Below are positions 16,560 to 25,388 of a DNA stretch of 64,000 nt, piece after piece. Location: the NCBI GenBank assembly GCA_002435755.1, contig DIYH01000014.1, positions 124,001-188,000 on the forward strand, given 5' to 3'. The number at the start of each line of letters is the position of its first letter. The first letter of the stretch is position 1. The notes beneath the pieces were generated by a model. The model made no database searches and was not told where the DNA came from. It worked only from the letters and a program-made list of their open reading frames with translations. The translations under genes were made by a program, and so were the position numbers. The DNA comes from Flammeovirgaceae bacterium UBA6059 (GTDB taxonomy: Bacteria > Bacteroidota > Bacteroidia > Cytophagales > Cyclobacteriaceae).

Positions 16560-16868
16560 AGCTCATTTGATATAAAAGTCACGATACGACTAGATCAATC
16601 CCTCACAAATACCTGATATTTAGTTAGTGCACTTAGTCTTGTAAGGACCTCCCATAAGGTGTATAACATGCAAGTAGCTTGAAAGAAGCTGCACTATCCA
16701 AGGTTGGTTATTCTTTTCTAACCTTTGTCAGATCACTGCGAGTGATCAAGAGCCTATATATTCGCAATAAAAGTGCATTCAAGCCACTAATGTGTTTTTT
16801 TACGGTAGGCATGTTAATCATCATATTATATCTTTCTGACATTGGCCATCCTCCTTTTTGAGTAAAAA
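16560..16868. other. Intergenic region
   Basis: About 309 bases between the small membrane protein and the giant fusion gene. It contains a 60-codon frame (16679-16861) that opens with TTG and encodes one hydrophobic helix; with no ribosome site it is not convincing as a gene. No hairpin terminator or promoter consensus was recognised. Confidence 0.45.
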
Positions 16869-19800
16869 ATGAAGTACCACTATCTCCTAATAGTTTTTAT
16901 AATCGGCATATTGGTTTTTTGTAATGAAGCCGAAAGTCAATCTCAAGCGATAGAGCATAGGGTCTATCTACTTAGCAATACAGCTGACCTAAGGGAAGAT
17001 TCACATTTCTTCGACCGCTTAGAAAGCTTATTCCCAGAGAATGGACCATTCACAGTTATTCTCAATGGTGATCTTATCGATACACACGACCTACCATCAA
17101 AACAGGATATTGCAAAAGTCAAAAGGTTGTTAAACACAATCTCGAGTTTTGGGCCGAGCAAGATCGTTATTCTACCAGGTGATCGCGACTGGGCAAATTC
17201 TGGAAAATCTGGTTTAGAAAGTATTCGGCTTCTGAAAAAAGAGATTAATGGTATGGAAGTCCAACAAGTGGTTTGGCCAATACCTAAGGGATGTCCTGGT
17301 CCTAATAGTATCGAACTATCTGAAAACCTGGTTTTGGTCACAGTGGATACCCAATGGTGGAACCACCCTTTCTACAAGCCACAGGCAGCTGATGCAGATT
17401 GCAAAATCGTGACAAGTACAGATTTTCTGAACGAGCTTAAGGAAGAGCTTGATGATGCCAACGGAAAAAATCTTCTTATTGCAGGTCATCATCCATTAGT
17501 ATCTGTAGGAGAATACGGTGGACGAAGATCAGCCAAACAACATATTCAGCCTCCAATCTATGGAAGTTTTAAAGTAGCCTATCATCAAAATATAGGTTCC
17601 TCTAAGGATATCGTAAACCGATATTTCGACCCCATGAGACATAAAGTAGAGAGCATGATCTCTGACAAAAGCTCTGCCATATATGTCTCTGGTCATGACT
17701 TTGATCTACAGGTACTACAGGAATACAATAGCTTCTTCGTCAATAGTGGTTCGATAGCTGAAGCCAGGTTTGTAGGTAAAGACAAGACAAAAGTAAAATT
17801 TGCAGAATCCACTACTGGTCTAATTGAATTGGCTTATTACGGCAATGGAAGAGTCGATTTTTTAGTACACGAGAGTATAGAAAATGATGATTTTCGCATA
17901 AAAAAGAGAGAAACACTTTTGGGTTCTCCTTGCAACGGATCTAATGATGATCTTACCAATACTGCCTATGTACCTTGTCAATTGTTGAACCAAACAGCAA
18001 GACAGTCATTAAGCGTTGATACAACTTTAAAGACCCATAAAGTAACTGCTGGCCATTATCCAGCGCGTGGAATGAAAAAACTCCTTTTTGGTACCCATTA
18101 TCGTACCAGCTGGAATCAGCCCATAGAAGTGCCGTCACTTGCCCTGACCAGGGAAAAGCAAGGACTAAATGTGTATGAAAAAGGTGGGGGTCGTCAAACC
18201 ACCTCGCTTAAAATGAAGGGTGGAGATGGAAGAGAATATGCATTCAGGTCAGTAGACAAAGACCCAACCTCTGTTCTTGGAAGAGAATTTAGAGGGACCG
18301 TGGTATCTGAGACCTTTAAAGACGTCACTTCAATGCAGCACCCTTATGGTGCCATGGTTGCAGCATCTATGCTGGATGCTACAGATATTCTACATGTTAA
18401 CCCTAAAGTGTATATCCTTCCCGATGATCCCGCACTTGGACCTTTCCGTGAAAAATATGCTCATCTGCTGGGTATGCTCGAAGAAAAACCGATTAACACA
18501 AAGAAAGTAAAGGTGCCGTTCGCTGAAGCTGAGGAAGTGCTCCAGACCTACAAAATGTTCAGAAAACTCTACAAGGATAATGACAACATCATAGACAAAA
18601 AGGAGTACGCCCAAGCCAGAATGTTTGATATTCTGGTAGGTGATTGGGGAAGGCACGAAGACAATTGGAAATGGGCAGGGTATAGTAACGATGAGGGTGG
18701 TATGACATATCGACCAATACCTCGCGACCGAGATCATGTTTTTTCCTTGTGGGATGGCTTCATCATATGGATGGCCGATAGAGAATGGGCCAAATCAAGT
18801 GGAGAGAACTTTGGTTATACCATCAAAGACATAAAAAGTCTTACCTGGCAGTCAAGACATTTTGATCGTTTTCTAATGAGTGAACTTTCCCAGCAAGATT
18901 GGGAAGAAGCAGCTTATCACATCCAATCAAAAATCACAGATGAAGTCATAGAAAATGCAGTAAAACAAATGCCTGTAGAGGTATACCCTCTCTCCGGCCC
19001 TGAGATCGAGAGCAAGTTAAAGCAGCGTATCAAAGACCTTGATCAGTACGCCAGGCAGTACTATCTATTGCTCTCAACAGAGGTAGATGTGGTAGGGTCC
19101 AACAAAAACGAAAGTTTCGGAGTGACACGAGAGGCAGACGGGAGTGTTAGTGTTATCGTACGAAACATTAAAAAAGATGGTTCGGAAGGAAGGAGGTTAT
19201 ACAAGCGAGTTTTTTATCCAGACGAGACAAAGGAAATCAGACTATTTGGTTTAGATGGAGCAGACGTTTTTTCTATTGCAGGTGAAGCTAAGAAATCGAT
19301 CAAAATAAGAGTCATTGGCGGACCCGATCCTGATACTATCAGTGATCAGTCTATAGTCAAATCAGGTGGCAAGAAAACCTTGATCTACGAAAGAGATGAA
19401 AGTGCCAGCCTGGATTTAGGGACCGAAAGTCGAAGGATGAACCATTGGGACAATAGCCTATACAACTATGACAGAACTCGATTTGCTTACAACAAGTACT
19501 TCCCAATAATCTCTGTTGGTTCTAACTCTACTGCTGGCTTTGGGACAATTATGGGTGTGCGCTTCACCAGGCAGAAGTTCGGAAAGCCAGATTTCAGTAC
19601 TGTACATGCCATAAAGGGAGGTTTCACAACACAGAACATACTCATTTTCAGCTATGAAGGAAGGTATAGGCATGTCTTTGGAAAGTGGGATGGGCAAATC
19701 AGAGCACTCTTCGCTGATGACAATATTTTCAATAAGTTCTTCGGACTTGGCAATGGGAGTATGAACGATGACGAATTAGATGATGTCGGCTTTTATGAGA

Positions 19801-20549
19801 CTCGATACAAAACAATCAGCGCTGGTCTGGGAGTGGTTAGGGATTTTTGGAAAAAGAGCAACTTCAGGATTGGAGTTTCCTTTGAAGAGAACCGACCAGT
19901 TTTGAATTCAGGCACTATACTATCACCATTCGATACTTTAGGATCTGATCTTTTGGGTACACGCAGGTTGAATATCTTGGAAACGTCCGCTCAACTAAAT
20001 CTGGATTTCAGAGATAGAAAAGACCTACCGGAACAGGGAATGCAGCTTTACTTAGAGTACCAGAATGGTTTTCTTACTAATCAAAACAATGACAACTACG
20101 GAGTGTTTCAGGGCTACATCGAGAAGTATGCCACTTGGCGCAAAAAGAACCCACTGACATTGGGTCTAAGAATAGGTGGATCAACAAGTCATGCTCAGGA
20201 AACGATCCCCTTTTATAAACGAGCATATCTCGGTCAGCAAAATAACCTTAGAGGTTACGAACAACATCGGTTTACAGGTAAGTCTAACATTTTTGTCAAT
20301 TCGGAACTACGGATACAGCTTACCACTATACCAACGGCACTGGTCCCTTTAAAATTTGGGATCAAAGGTTTTTATGATACGGGACGTGTCTATTCAGATT
20401 TCGACACATCAAACCAGTTCCATACTGGTTATGGGGCTGGGGTGTACTTTGTACCTGTCAAAGAGAGTTTTTCTCTGAATGTAGCTGTTGGGTTTTCTGA
20501 AGAAGAATCAGGGCTTATCCTCATAAGGCTTGGAGGCGCAATCAACTAA
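16869..20549 (+). CDS. Metallophosphoesterase-like / kinase-like / outer-membrane beta-barrel fusion
   Basis: Very large exported protein of 1226 residues. After a signal peptide (about 1-25) comes a calcineurin-like phosphoesterase domain (about 30-330; LNGDLID, PGDRDW, AGHHPL, SGHDFD). Its motifs differ from the usual GNHD and GHxH, so activity is doubtful. The middle (about 400-800) has FDILVGDWGRHEDNW followed by YRPIPRDRDHVF, which resembles the DRHxxN and DxD loops of CotH/HipA-like kinases; this is a tentative match. The last 350 residues or so are rich in alternating beta strands with GxR(I)GG and YLGQQNNLRGY segments and end in a BamA/Omp85-type barrel. It is therefore probably inserted in the outer membrane with the N-terminal domains in the periplasm or outside. 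Function unknown; no operon partners. Confidence 0.8.
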   Translation: MKYHYLLIVFIIGILVFCNEAESQSQAIEHRVYLLSNTADLREDSHFFDRLESLFPENGPFTVILNGDLIDTHDLPSKQDIAKVKRLLNTISSFGPSKIVILPGDRDWANSGKSGLESIRLLKKEINGMEVQQVVWPIPKGCPGPNSIELSENLVLVTVDTQWWNHPFYKPQAADADCKIVTSTDFLNELKEELDDANGKNLLIAGHHPLVSVGEYGGRRSAKQHIQPPIYGSFKVAYHQNIGSSKDIVNRYFDPMRHKVESMISDKSSAIYVSGHDFDLQVLQEYNSFFVNSGSIAEARFVGKDKTKVKFAESTTGLIELAYYGNGRVDFLVHESIENDDFRIKKRETLLGSPCNGSNDDLTNTAYVPCQLLNQTARQSLSVDTTLKTHKVTAGHYPARGMKKLLFGTHYRTSWNQPIEVPSLALTREKQGLNVYEKGGGRQTTSLKMKGGDGREYAFRSVDKDPTSVLGREFRGTVVSETFKDVTSMQHPYGAMVAASMLDATDILHVNPKVYILPDDPALGPFREKYAHLLGMLEEKPINTKKVKVPFAEAEEVLQTYKMFRKLYKDNDNIIDKKEYAQARMFDILVGDWGRHEDNWKWAGYSNDEGGMTYRPIPRDRDHVFSLWDGFIIWMADREWAKSSGENFGYTIKDIKSLTWQSRHFDRFLMSELSQQDWEEAAYHIQSKITDEVIENAVKQMPVEVYPLSGPEIESKLKQRIKDLDQYARQYYLLLSTEVDVVGSNKNESFGVTREADGSVSVIVRNIKKDGSEGRRLYKRVFYPDETKEIRLFGLDGADVFSIAGEAKKSIKIRVIGGPDPDTISDQSIVKSGGKKTLIYERDESASLDLGTESRRMNHWDNSLYNYDRTRFAYNKYFPIISVGSNSTAGFGTIMGVRFTRQKFGKPDFSTVHAIKGGFTTQNILIFSYEGRYRHVFGKWDGQIRALFADDNIFNKFFGLGNGSMNDDELDDVGFYETRYKTISAGLGVVRDFWKKSNFRIGVSFEENRPVLNSGTILSPFDTLGSDLLGTRRLNILETSAQLNLDFRDRKDLPEQGMQLYLEYQNGFLTNQNNDNYGVFQGYIEKYATWRKKNPLTLGLRIGGSTSHAQETIPFYKRAYLGQQNNLRGYEQHRFTGKSNIFVNSELRIQLTTIPTALVPLKFGIKGFYDTGRVYSDFDTSNQFHTGYGAGVYFVPVKESFSLNVAVGFSEEESGLILIRLGGAIN

Positions 20550-20736
20550 CTCCTCACGAAAGACCGTTTAACCGCTACGCTCTCATTTTGTCTCGAAAGT
20601 ATCAGCTTCAGCAAGATTTGAACTTTTGATGTCTTGCAAACCACTGTCTATCTCAAACGGATTGCATCGACTATTTACTTGGATTCATTCCGTACAAGCC
20701 TCGCATTTAATTAACTTCAAACACTAAATCCTACCC

Positions 20737-21891
20737 ATGAAATACACATTCCTGGTTATACCGTTTTTGCTTTCATCCATGATGAGTTGCACTCCGAACA
20801 AATCGATAACTGAAGTAGACAATCAAAATGATCCACAGTCTGAAACCGTGAAAAGCAACTTGTTGGATGTCTATATCGGCACCTATACAACTGAGGAAGG
20901 AAGTAAAGGCATCTACAAAGTGCCGCTTGATACTTCTATTGGAGAATTTGGGGAAATACAATTGGTAGCACAAACGGTCAGTCCTTCGTTTATTGCACTG
21001 AGCAAAGACAAGTCCCGACTCTATGCGGTCAATGAAATCGTACCTGATGGTTACATATCTACATTCGTCCAAAACTCCGGAAACTGGGAGGAAACATCAA
21101 AATTGACGAGCCTTGGAGATGCACCGTGTCACATCATTCTAAATAAAGATCAGTCGATCATTGCGGTAGCGAACTACGTGACAGGCAATGTCACCACATA
21201 CCCACTTGATGAAGCAGGCAATTTTGTAGACAAAGCCTCCACAGGACAACATACTGGTAAGGGACCCAATGAAGCACGCCAGGAAGCCCCACATGCGCAT
21301 TTCGTTCAGTTCAGCAAAAACCAGAAGTTTCTCTACGCAGTGGATCTGGGTATTGACGAGATAAAAACTTATTCAGTCTCTGAAAATGGTATTAGTGAAG
21401 CCAAAACCGCGATAAAGCTTAATCCCGGAGATGGCCCCAGGCATTTCGTATTTCACCCGACTTTAGACATTGCCTATGTTATCAACGAATTGAGTAATAC
21501 AGTATCAGCAGTACAAGTCGATCCGATCTCAGGAGGCATGCGAGAGTTTGATCGTGTCACTACCCTACCGGAAGACTTTACAGAGCACAGTCAATGTGCC
21601 GATATTCACATTAGCTCCGACGGTAAGTTTTTGTATGCCTCCAACAGAGGGCACAATAGTATTGCCGTTTATGAAATTAGCGATGATGGCAAACTCACTT
21701 TGAAGGATATCACCTCAGTTGACGGTAATTGGCCAAGGAATTTCATGCTTACACCTAGTGAAACCCATCTATTGGTGGCTAATGAGAGGTCTGACAACAT
21801 TGTGCTTTTCGATCGAGATCCCAATACCGGATTGATCAGCTATTCTGGTAAGCAGGTGTCTGTATCTAAACCTGTATGTCTGGTCAACTAG
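20737..21891 (+). CDS. Lactonase-family seven-bladed propeller lipoprotein (6-phosphogluconolactonase-like)
   Basis: Protein of 384 residues with a lipoprotein signal (MMSC, Cys18) followed by a lactonase-type beta-propeller (about 45-380). Family landmarks are YIGTYT near the start of the propeller, APHAHFVQFS, GDGPRHFVFHP and SDGKFLYASNRGHNSIAV. Cytoplasmic Pgl enzymes hydrolyse 6-phosphogluconolactone, but an exported lipoprotein cannot do so in the pentose phosphate route, so the natural lactone is unknown. The stop overlaps the next gene's upstream start by 16 bases, which makes an operon with the aminotransferase and beta-lactamase-like genes likely. Confidence 0.88.
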   Translation: MKYTFLVIPFLLSSMMSCTPNKSITEVDNQNDPQSETVKSNLLDVYIGTYTTEEGSKGIYKVPLDTSIGEFGEIQLVAQTVSPSFIALSKDKSRLYAVNEIVPDGYISTFVQNSGNWEETSKLTSLGDAPCHIILNKDQSIIAVANYVTGNVTTYPLDEAGNFVDKASTGQHTGKGPNEARQEAPHAHFVQFSKNQKFLYAVDLGIDEIKTYSVSENGISEAKTAIKLNPGDGPRHFVFHPTLDIAYVINELSNTVSAVQVDPISGGMREFDRVTTLPEDFTEHSQCADIHISSDGKFLYASNRGHNSIAVYEISDDGKLTLKDITSVDGNWPRNFMLTPSETHLLVANERSDNIVLFDRDPNTGLISYSGKQVSVSKPVCLVN

Positions 21892-23054
21892 CAATGTTCT
21901 ATCCTGATCAGGTCAACCTAAATGTTCTCAAACAGCGTGCCTACAATCACCGATGGGCTGAGGTACCTGATGGAGTAATACCCCTCACAGCGGCAGATCC
22001 TGACCTGCCATGCGCACCTGCGATATCAGAGGCCATCATACGATACACTAAAGACAGGTATTTTAGCTACGGGCCTCCCCAGGGACTGCCCTTCTTTCGG
22101 GAAGCAGTGGCCAGCCAATATGAAGAGAAACGTAAGGTGCGTGTAGACCCTTCATTGGTTATGGCCGTAGACACTGCGGCTTATGGCATTTATCTCACCT
22201 GTCAGACATTGCTCAACAAAAATGATGAAGCGATCATTTTCAATCCCGTCGATTTCCTTTTCAGGTATGGCATAGAAGCAGTCGGGGCTAAAGCAATCCC
22301 ATACTCGATACCGCAATCACCCGGTAACATCGATATGGAATCGCTTGAACAACTTGTCTCTCCTAATTGCAAGCTCCTTTGCCTTTGTAACCCTCTCAAC
22401 CCTACCGGGAAAGTATTCACACCAGCAGAACTTCAGGTCTTCGTAGACTTAGCAGAAAAGTATGATCTACATATACTCTCAGATGAAATATGGAGCGATA
22501 TAGTGTTTGCCCCGGCCAGTTATACGAGCATTGCTTCTATAAGTGAAGCCGCATACCGCAGAACCATTATTGTCAATGGATTTAGTAAATCTTATGGCTT
22601 GGCAGGGCTGAGAATAGGCTCAATCATAGCACCAAGTCAGGACATTTATGAAAGATTACTGGCTATATCCAGGCATGAATCCACTGTCCACGGAGCAAAT
22701 ACATTGGGGCAGGTGGCTGCCACCGCAGCACTTAATGAAGGACAAGATTGGTTAAGAGAATTCATCGACCACTTACATGAAATGCGTGGACTGACAGTGG
22801 ATCGACTCAATGCACTACCAGGGATCACTTGTCTACCTCCAGATGGTTGTTATTTGGCATTTGCCAATGTTTCGGGTACCGGAATGACATCTGAGGCGTT
22901 GCAAGTCAGAATCCTTGAAGAAGCTAAAGTAATGATAGTACCAGGTCTGGATCGATGGTTTGGAGATGGTGCCAAAGATCATGTAAGGATTAGTTTTGCA
23001 ACATCTTCTGAAGTATTAAATGAGGCCTTCAACAGAATAGCATCTATACTATGA
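21876..23054 (+). CDS. PLP-dependent aminotransferase, MalY/PatB type
   Basis: Fold-type I aminotransferase class I/II protein of 392 residues. Seen are the substrate segment TAADPDLPCAPAI, the YGPPQGLPFFREAV segment, the NPLNPTGKVF asparagine loop, LSDEIWSDI (aspartate that contacts the pyridine nitrogen) and the PLP lysine in GFSKSYGLAGLRIG. MalY/PatB relatives are often cystathionine beta-lyases; a plain aminotransferase is equally possible. The ATG at 21876 overlaps the lactonase gene by 16 bases, while a second ATG at 21894 would leave a 2-base gap; the sequence does not decide. It shares an ATGA overlap with the next gene. Confidence 0.9.
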   Translation: MSGQLAMFYPDQVNLNVLKQRAYNHRWAEVPDGVIPLTAADPDLPCAPAISEAIIRYTKDRYFSYGPPQGLPFFREAVASQYEEKRKVRVDPSLVMAVDTAAYGIYLTCQTLLNKNDEAIIFNPVDFLFRYGIEAVGAKAIPYSIPQSPGNIDMESLEQLVSPNCKLLCLCNPLNPTGKVFTPAELQVFVDLAEKYDLHILSDEIWSDIVFAPASYTSIASISEAAYRRTIIVNGFSKSYGLAGLRIGSIIAPSQDIYERLLAISRHESTVHGANTLGQVAATAALNEGQDWLREFIDHLHEMRGLTVDRLNALPGITCLPPDGCYLAFANVSGTGMTSEALQVRILEEAKVMIVPGLDRWFGDGAKDHVRISFATSSEVLNEAFNRIASIL

Positions 23055-23794
23055 AATACGATTCTTTTCTAGTACTCATCGTACTATTGTTGCTATCTGG
23101 TAAGATCAATGGCCAGGCCTTAGGAGATTCACTGATCACGATCAGTGAAGAAGTGAGCCTGGTTAAAATTACAGACAAAGTGTATGTACATCGGTCGCAA
23201 CTTGATATTCCTAACTATGGGAAATTTGGATGCAACGGCATGTTATTTATCAACAATGGTGAAGCAACTGTGGTTGACACTCCTGCAGACATACCACAAA
23301 CTGAACTATTGCTCGCGTGGCTAGAAAAACAACATGTTCAGGTCACTTCTGTCATCGTCAATCATTTTCATGATGGCTGCTTGGCTGGCCTTCCTTCTTT
23401 TCATAGCAGAAATATTCCCAGCTTTAGTAACGTTCTGACCCAGAAGCTCGCTATAGAAGATAGTCTCGTTGCACCTCTCCACACATTTAGTGATAGCCTG
23501 ACAATAATGACAGGTGGACAGGACATCATTACAAAATTTCCCGGTCAGGCACATACTGTAGACAATACAGTCACCTATGTGCCCTCAGAAAAGGTGCTCT
23601 TCGGAGGATGCATGATGAAGTCACTTAAATTCGGAGAAGGCAATTTGGAAGATGCTAATACTCAAGATTGGTCTGAAACGATCGCAAATGTGAGAGCACT
23701 ATTCCCATTCGCCCTGCACGTCATACCCGGACATGGCAGGCATGGTGGCCAAGAGCTGCTGGACCATACAATTAAGATGTTCGGAGAATACTAG
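23051..23794 (+). CDS. Subclass B1 metallo-beta-lactamase-like hydrolase with altered zinc motif
   Basis: Exported protein of 247 residues with signal peptide (about 1-22). The B1 layout is preserved: His105-x-His107, Cys110, His168 (GQAHTVDN), Cys187 (LFGGCMMK) and His228 (IPGHGRH). However the standard HxHxD reads HFHDG, so the aspartate that should ligate Zn2 is glycine (109) and an aspartate is one place earlier (108). That may weaken or change activity, so a resistance phenotype should not be assumed. It overlaps the aminotransferase gene by ATGA and converges on the DinB gene with a 4-base overlap of stops. Confidence 0.85.
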   Translation: MKYDSFLVLIVLLLLSGKINGQALGDSLITISEEVSLVKITDKVYVHRSQLDIPNYGKFGCNGMLFINNGEATVVDTPADIPQTELLLAWLEKQHVQVTSVIVNHFHDGCLAGLPSFHSRNIPSFSNVLTQKLAIEDSLVAPLHTFSDSLTIMTGGQDIITKFPGQAHTVDNTVTYVPSEKVLFGGCMMKSLKFGEGNLEDANTQDWSETIANVRALFPFALHVIPGHGRHGGQELLDHTIKMFGEY

Positions 23795-24384
23795 TCTTTC
23801 CGATAAGTCCCCTGGAGCACACTCACATTACCATCAAAAGGATTTCCTGCTAAGCGACGCATCATGACCACTTGACCTGTATGCCAAATAGCATCTTCAA
23901 TCGGTCCATTGATCAGATTCCAAAATGGATAGGTCGTACTACTTCCGTCAGGACGGGCAAAGATCATTTCATAAGCATCAAAGTCAGCTTCAGTGCTCTT
24001 CGCAAGTATAATACTTGAATCTTCTATGTTATCCAGAATCACCGCCCGCTTTTGATTAAAGTCCAGTCCCTCAAGGTCAACGGGAAAAGTCGTGGGGCGC
24101 TTCATTACGGCATTCTTGAGAATAGTAGTAAGACCAACAATATGATCAATAGTTTCTTCAATGGATCGGGTTTCTTCACTATTACGGTAGGCTACATTCT
24201 CCTCAGTAAGACCTTCAGTAGCCCAATAAAAGCGAAAGCCTAGTCCATCTACCATTCTGGAAGCGAAAGTGCCAATTGTATATTCCGATGGAGTCTCTGT
24301 GATATCAGAGTACGGGAGTCCTTTGTCTTGTGCAGAAAGGACCGTTGATACGGTCATTGATAATAAAAGAATGAGGTATTTCAT
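23791..24384 (-). CDS. Exported DinB-fold protein
   Basis: Protein of 197 residues with signal peptide (about 1-18, LSAQ) and a DinB/YfiT four-helix-bundle domain. The putative metal histidines are His87 in TIDHIVG and His168 in AIWHTGQVVMMRR. Family members in other bacteria are metal-dependent thiol or bacillithiol enzymes, but exported Bacteroidota versions are uncharacterised. Its stop overlaps the stop of the beta-lactamase-like gene by 4 bases (convergent). A second exported DinB protein is at 35815-36417. Confidence 0.85.
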   Translation of the reverse strand: MKYLILLLSMTVSTVLSAQDKGLPYSDITETPSEYTIGTFASRMVDGLGFRFYWATEGLTEENVAYRNSEETRSIEETIDHIVGLTTILKNAVMKRPTTFPVDLEGLDFNQKRAVILDNIEDSSIILAKSTEADFDAYEMIFARPDGSSTTYPFWNLINGPIEDAIWHTGQVVMMRRLAGNPFDGNVSVLQGTYRKD

Positions 24385-24471
24385 GTTGTCTTATTTGAGT
24401 TTGGAGTAAGGTAGCCAAAAAGACAACAGAAACGGAACCACAGGCTGTGACAAGATCGTTCATTTGAAATC

Positions 24472-24497
24472 AAAGGTTCGTGTCCCCACGAACCTTT
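24472..24497 (-). terminator. Hairpin, probable terminator of the GyrI-like gene
   Basis: Perfect 11-bp stem AAAGGTTCGTG / CACGAACCTTT with a 4-base loop, 146 bases beyond the stop of the minus-strand GyrI-like gene. On that strand the stem is followed by a weakly T-rich stretch only, so termination is probable but not certain. Confidence 0.5.
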
Positions 24498-24642
24498 TGA
24501 TGTTTTGGTTTGTGAGTACATAAACCACTACCCTGCAACTAACCTAGTGAGGAAGTGGTCGGACGGGCAAAGTGGATGAGTGCTGCAATAAACACTCTTG
24601 CATAGAATATAATTAAACTCGTCAGACCACTAAATCCAAGTC

Positions 24643-25266
24643 TTATTTCACTTGATATCTAAGGATGGTTTTCTTCTTCTCCTCTTCTACTCGCATCGGA
24701 TTTGAGATGTAGATTTCTTTATGATAGCCTGTGATTTGAAGACCTTCTTCAGCTACGAACCTCATGATTTTCTCAATAGAAGGACCTTCCATGTCCCATG
24801 ATCCAATGTGCATGATTTGTACGCATTTACCTTCGTTGATTAGCTCGTACTTGAGCTGCTCAAGTGACTTCAAGCCTTTGTCTACGACAGCCTTGCGCAA
24901 TGCCTGATCAAAATGCTCACGCTCAACCACATCTGGCATGCGCATTTGGATCTTCCATATCCATTGATCCATCGGGGTGTTGGGAAACTCATGCTGCACT
25001 TCCGGACCACCCTCTATGTACCAGTAGCATTCCATCTTTGGTACCACAAAATCATTATCCTGACCCTTGCATAAGAATTTGATACCATAGGCCACTGAAT
25101 ATAGCGCTTGAATAGCTTCATTGAATTTCGCTTCCAAAGGTGATCCCTTACCAGCAATGGTTAGATAGTTGTAAGTGTCCAGGTCTCTGAGCACAGGTTT
25201 ACTGCCAGCCTTGTAGTAGTCAGTGTCGCTTTTCTGAAGATTGATTTTTTGTGTCATTGTTTCCAT
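24643..25266 (-). CDS. GyrI-like small-molecule-binding domain protein
   Basis: Protein of 207 residues, soluble, without signal peptide. It matches the stand-alone GyrI-like family (SHS2 duplicated fold): LDTYNYLTIAGKGSP at the start, VPKMECYWYIEG, WIWKIQMRMPD, and a C-terminal repeat with GPSIEKIMRFVAEEG and HKEIYISNP. Such domains bind hydrophobic or cationic small molecules and some hydrolyse cyclopropanoid cytotoxins; the ligand here is not known. A second ATG three codons in is possible. The gene is on the same strand as, and 122 bases downstream of, the Rieske-TPP enzyme, separated from it by a palindrome at 25312-25333. Confidence 0.82.
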   Translation of the reverse strand: METMTQKINLQKSDTDYYKAGSKPVLRDLDTYNYLTIAGKGSPLEAKFNEAIQALYSVAYGIKFLCKGQDNDFVVPKMECYWYIEGGPEVQHEFPNTPMDQWIWKIQMRMPDVVEREHFDQALRKAVVDKGLKSLEQLKYELINEGKCVQIMHIGSWDMEGPSIEKIMRFVAEEGLQITGYHKEIYISNPMRVEEEKKKTILRYQVK

Positions 25267-25311
25267 GATTCTATTGTGTTTTAAGGTTTACAGAATCAAA
25301 GAAACAGGCCT

Positions 25312-25333
25312 GAGTGACAGCCCTATGTCACTC
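25312..25333. promoter_or_regulatory. Palindrome GAGTGACA-n6-TGTCACTC before GyrI-like gene
   Basis: Perfect 8-bp inverted repeat with a 6-base spacer, 46 bases upstream of the GyrI-like ATG and 55 bases after the stop of the Rieske-TPP gene. It could be an operator for a dimeric regulator or an attenuating hairpin; no T-run follows on either strand, which favours an operator. Confidence 0.45.
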
Positions 25334-25388
25334 CTATTAATAGAACCAGAAAATATTATAAAAAAGACTAAACACTACGATTTGGTAC

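Noticed and set aside
16679..16861. 60-codon frame opening with TTG and containing one hydrophobic helix
   Set aside because: No ribosome site, no ATG and no family resemblance; too weak to call a gene.
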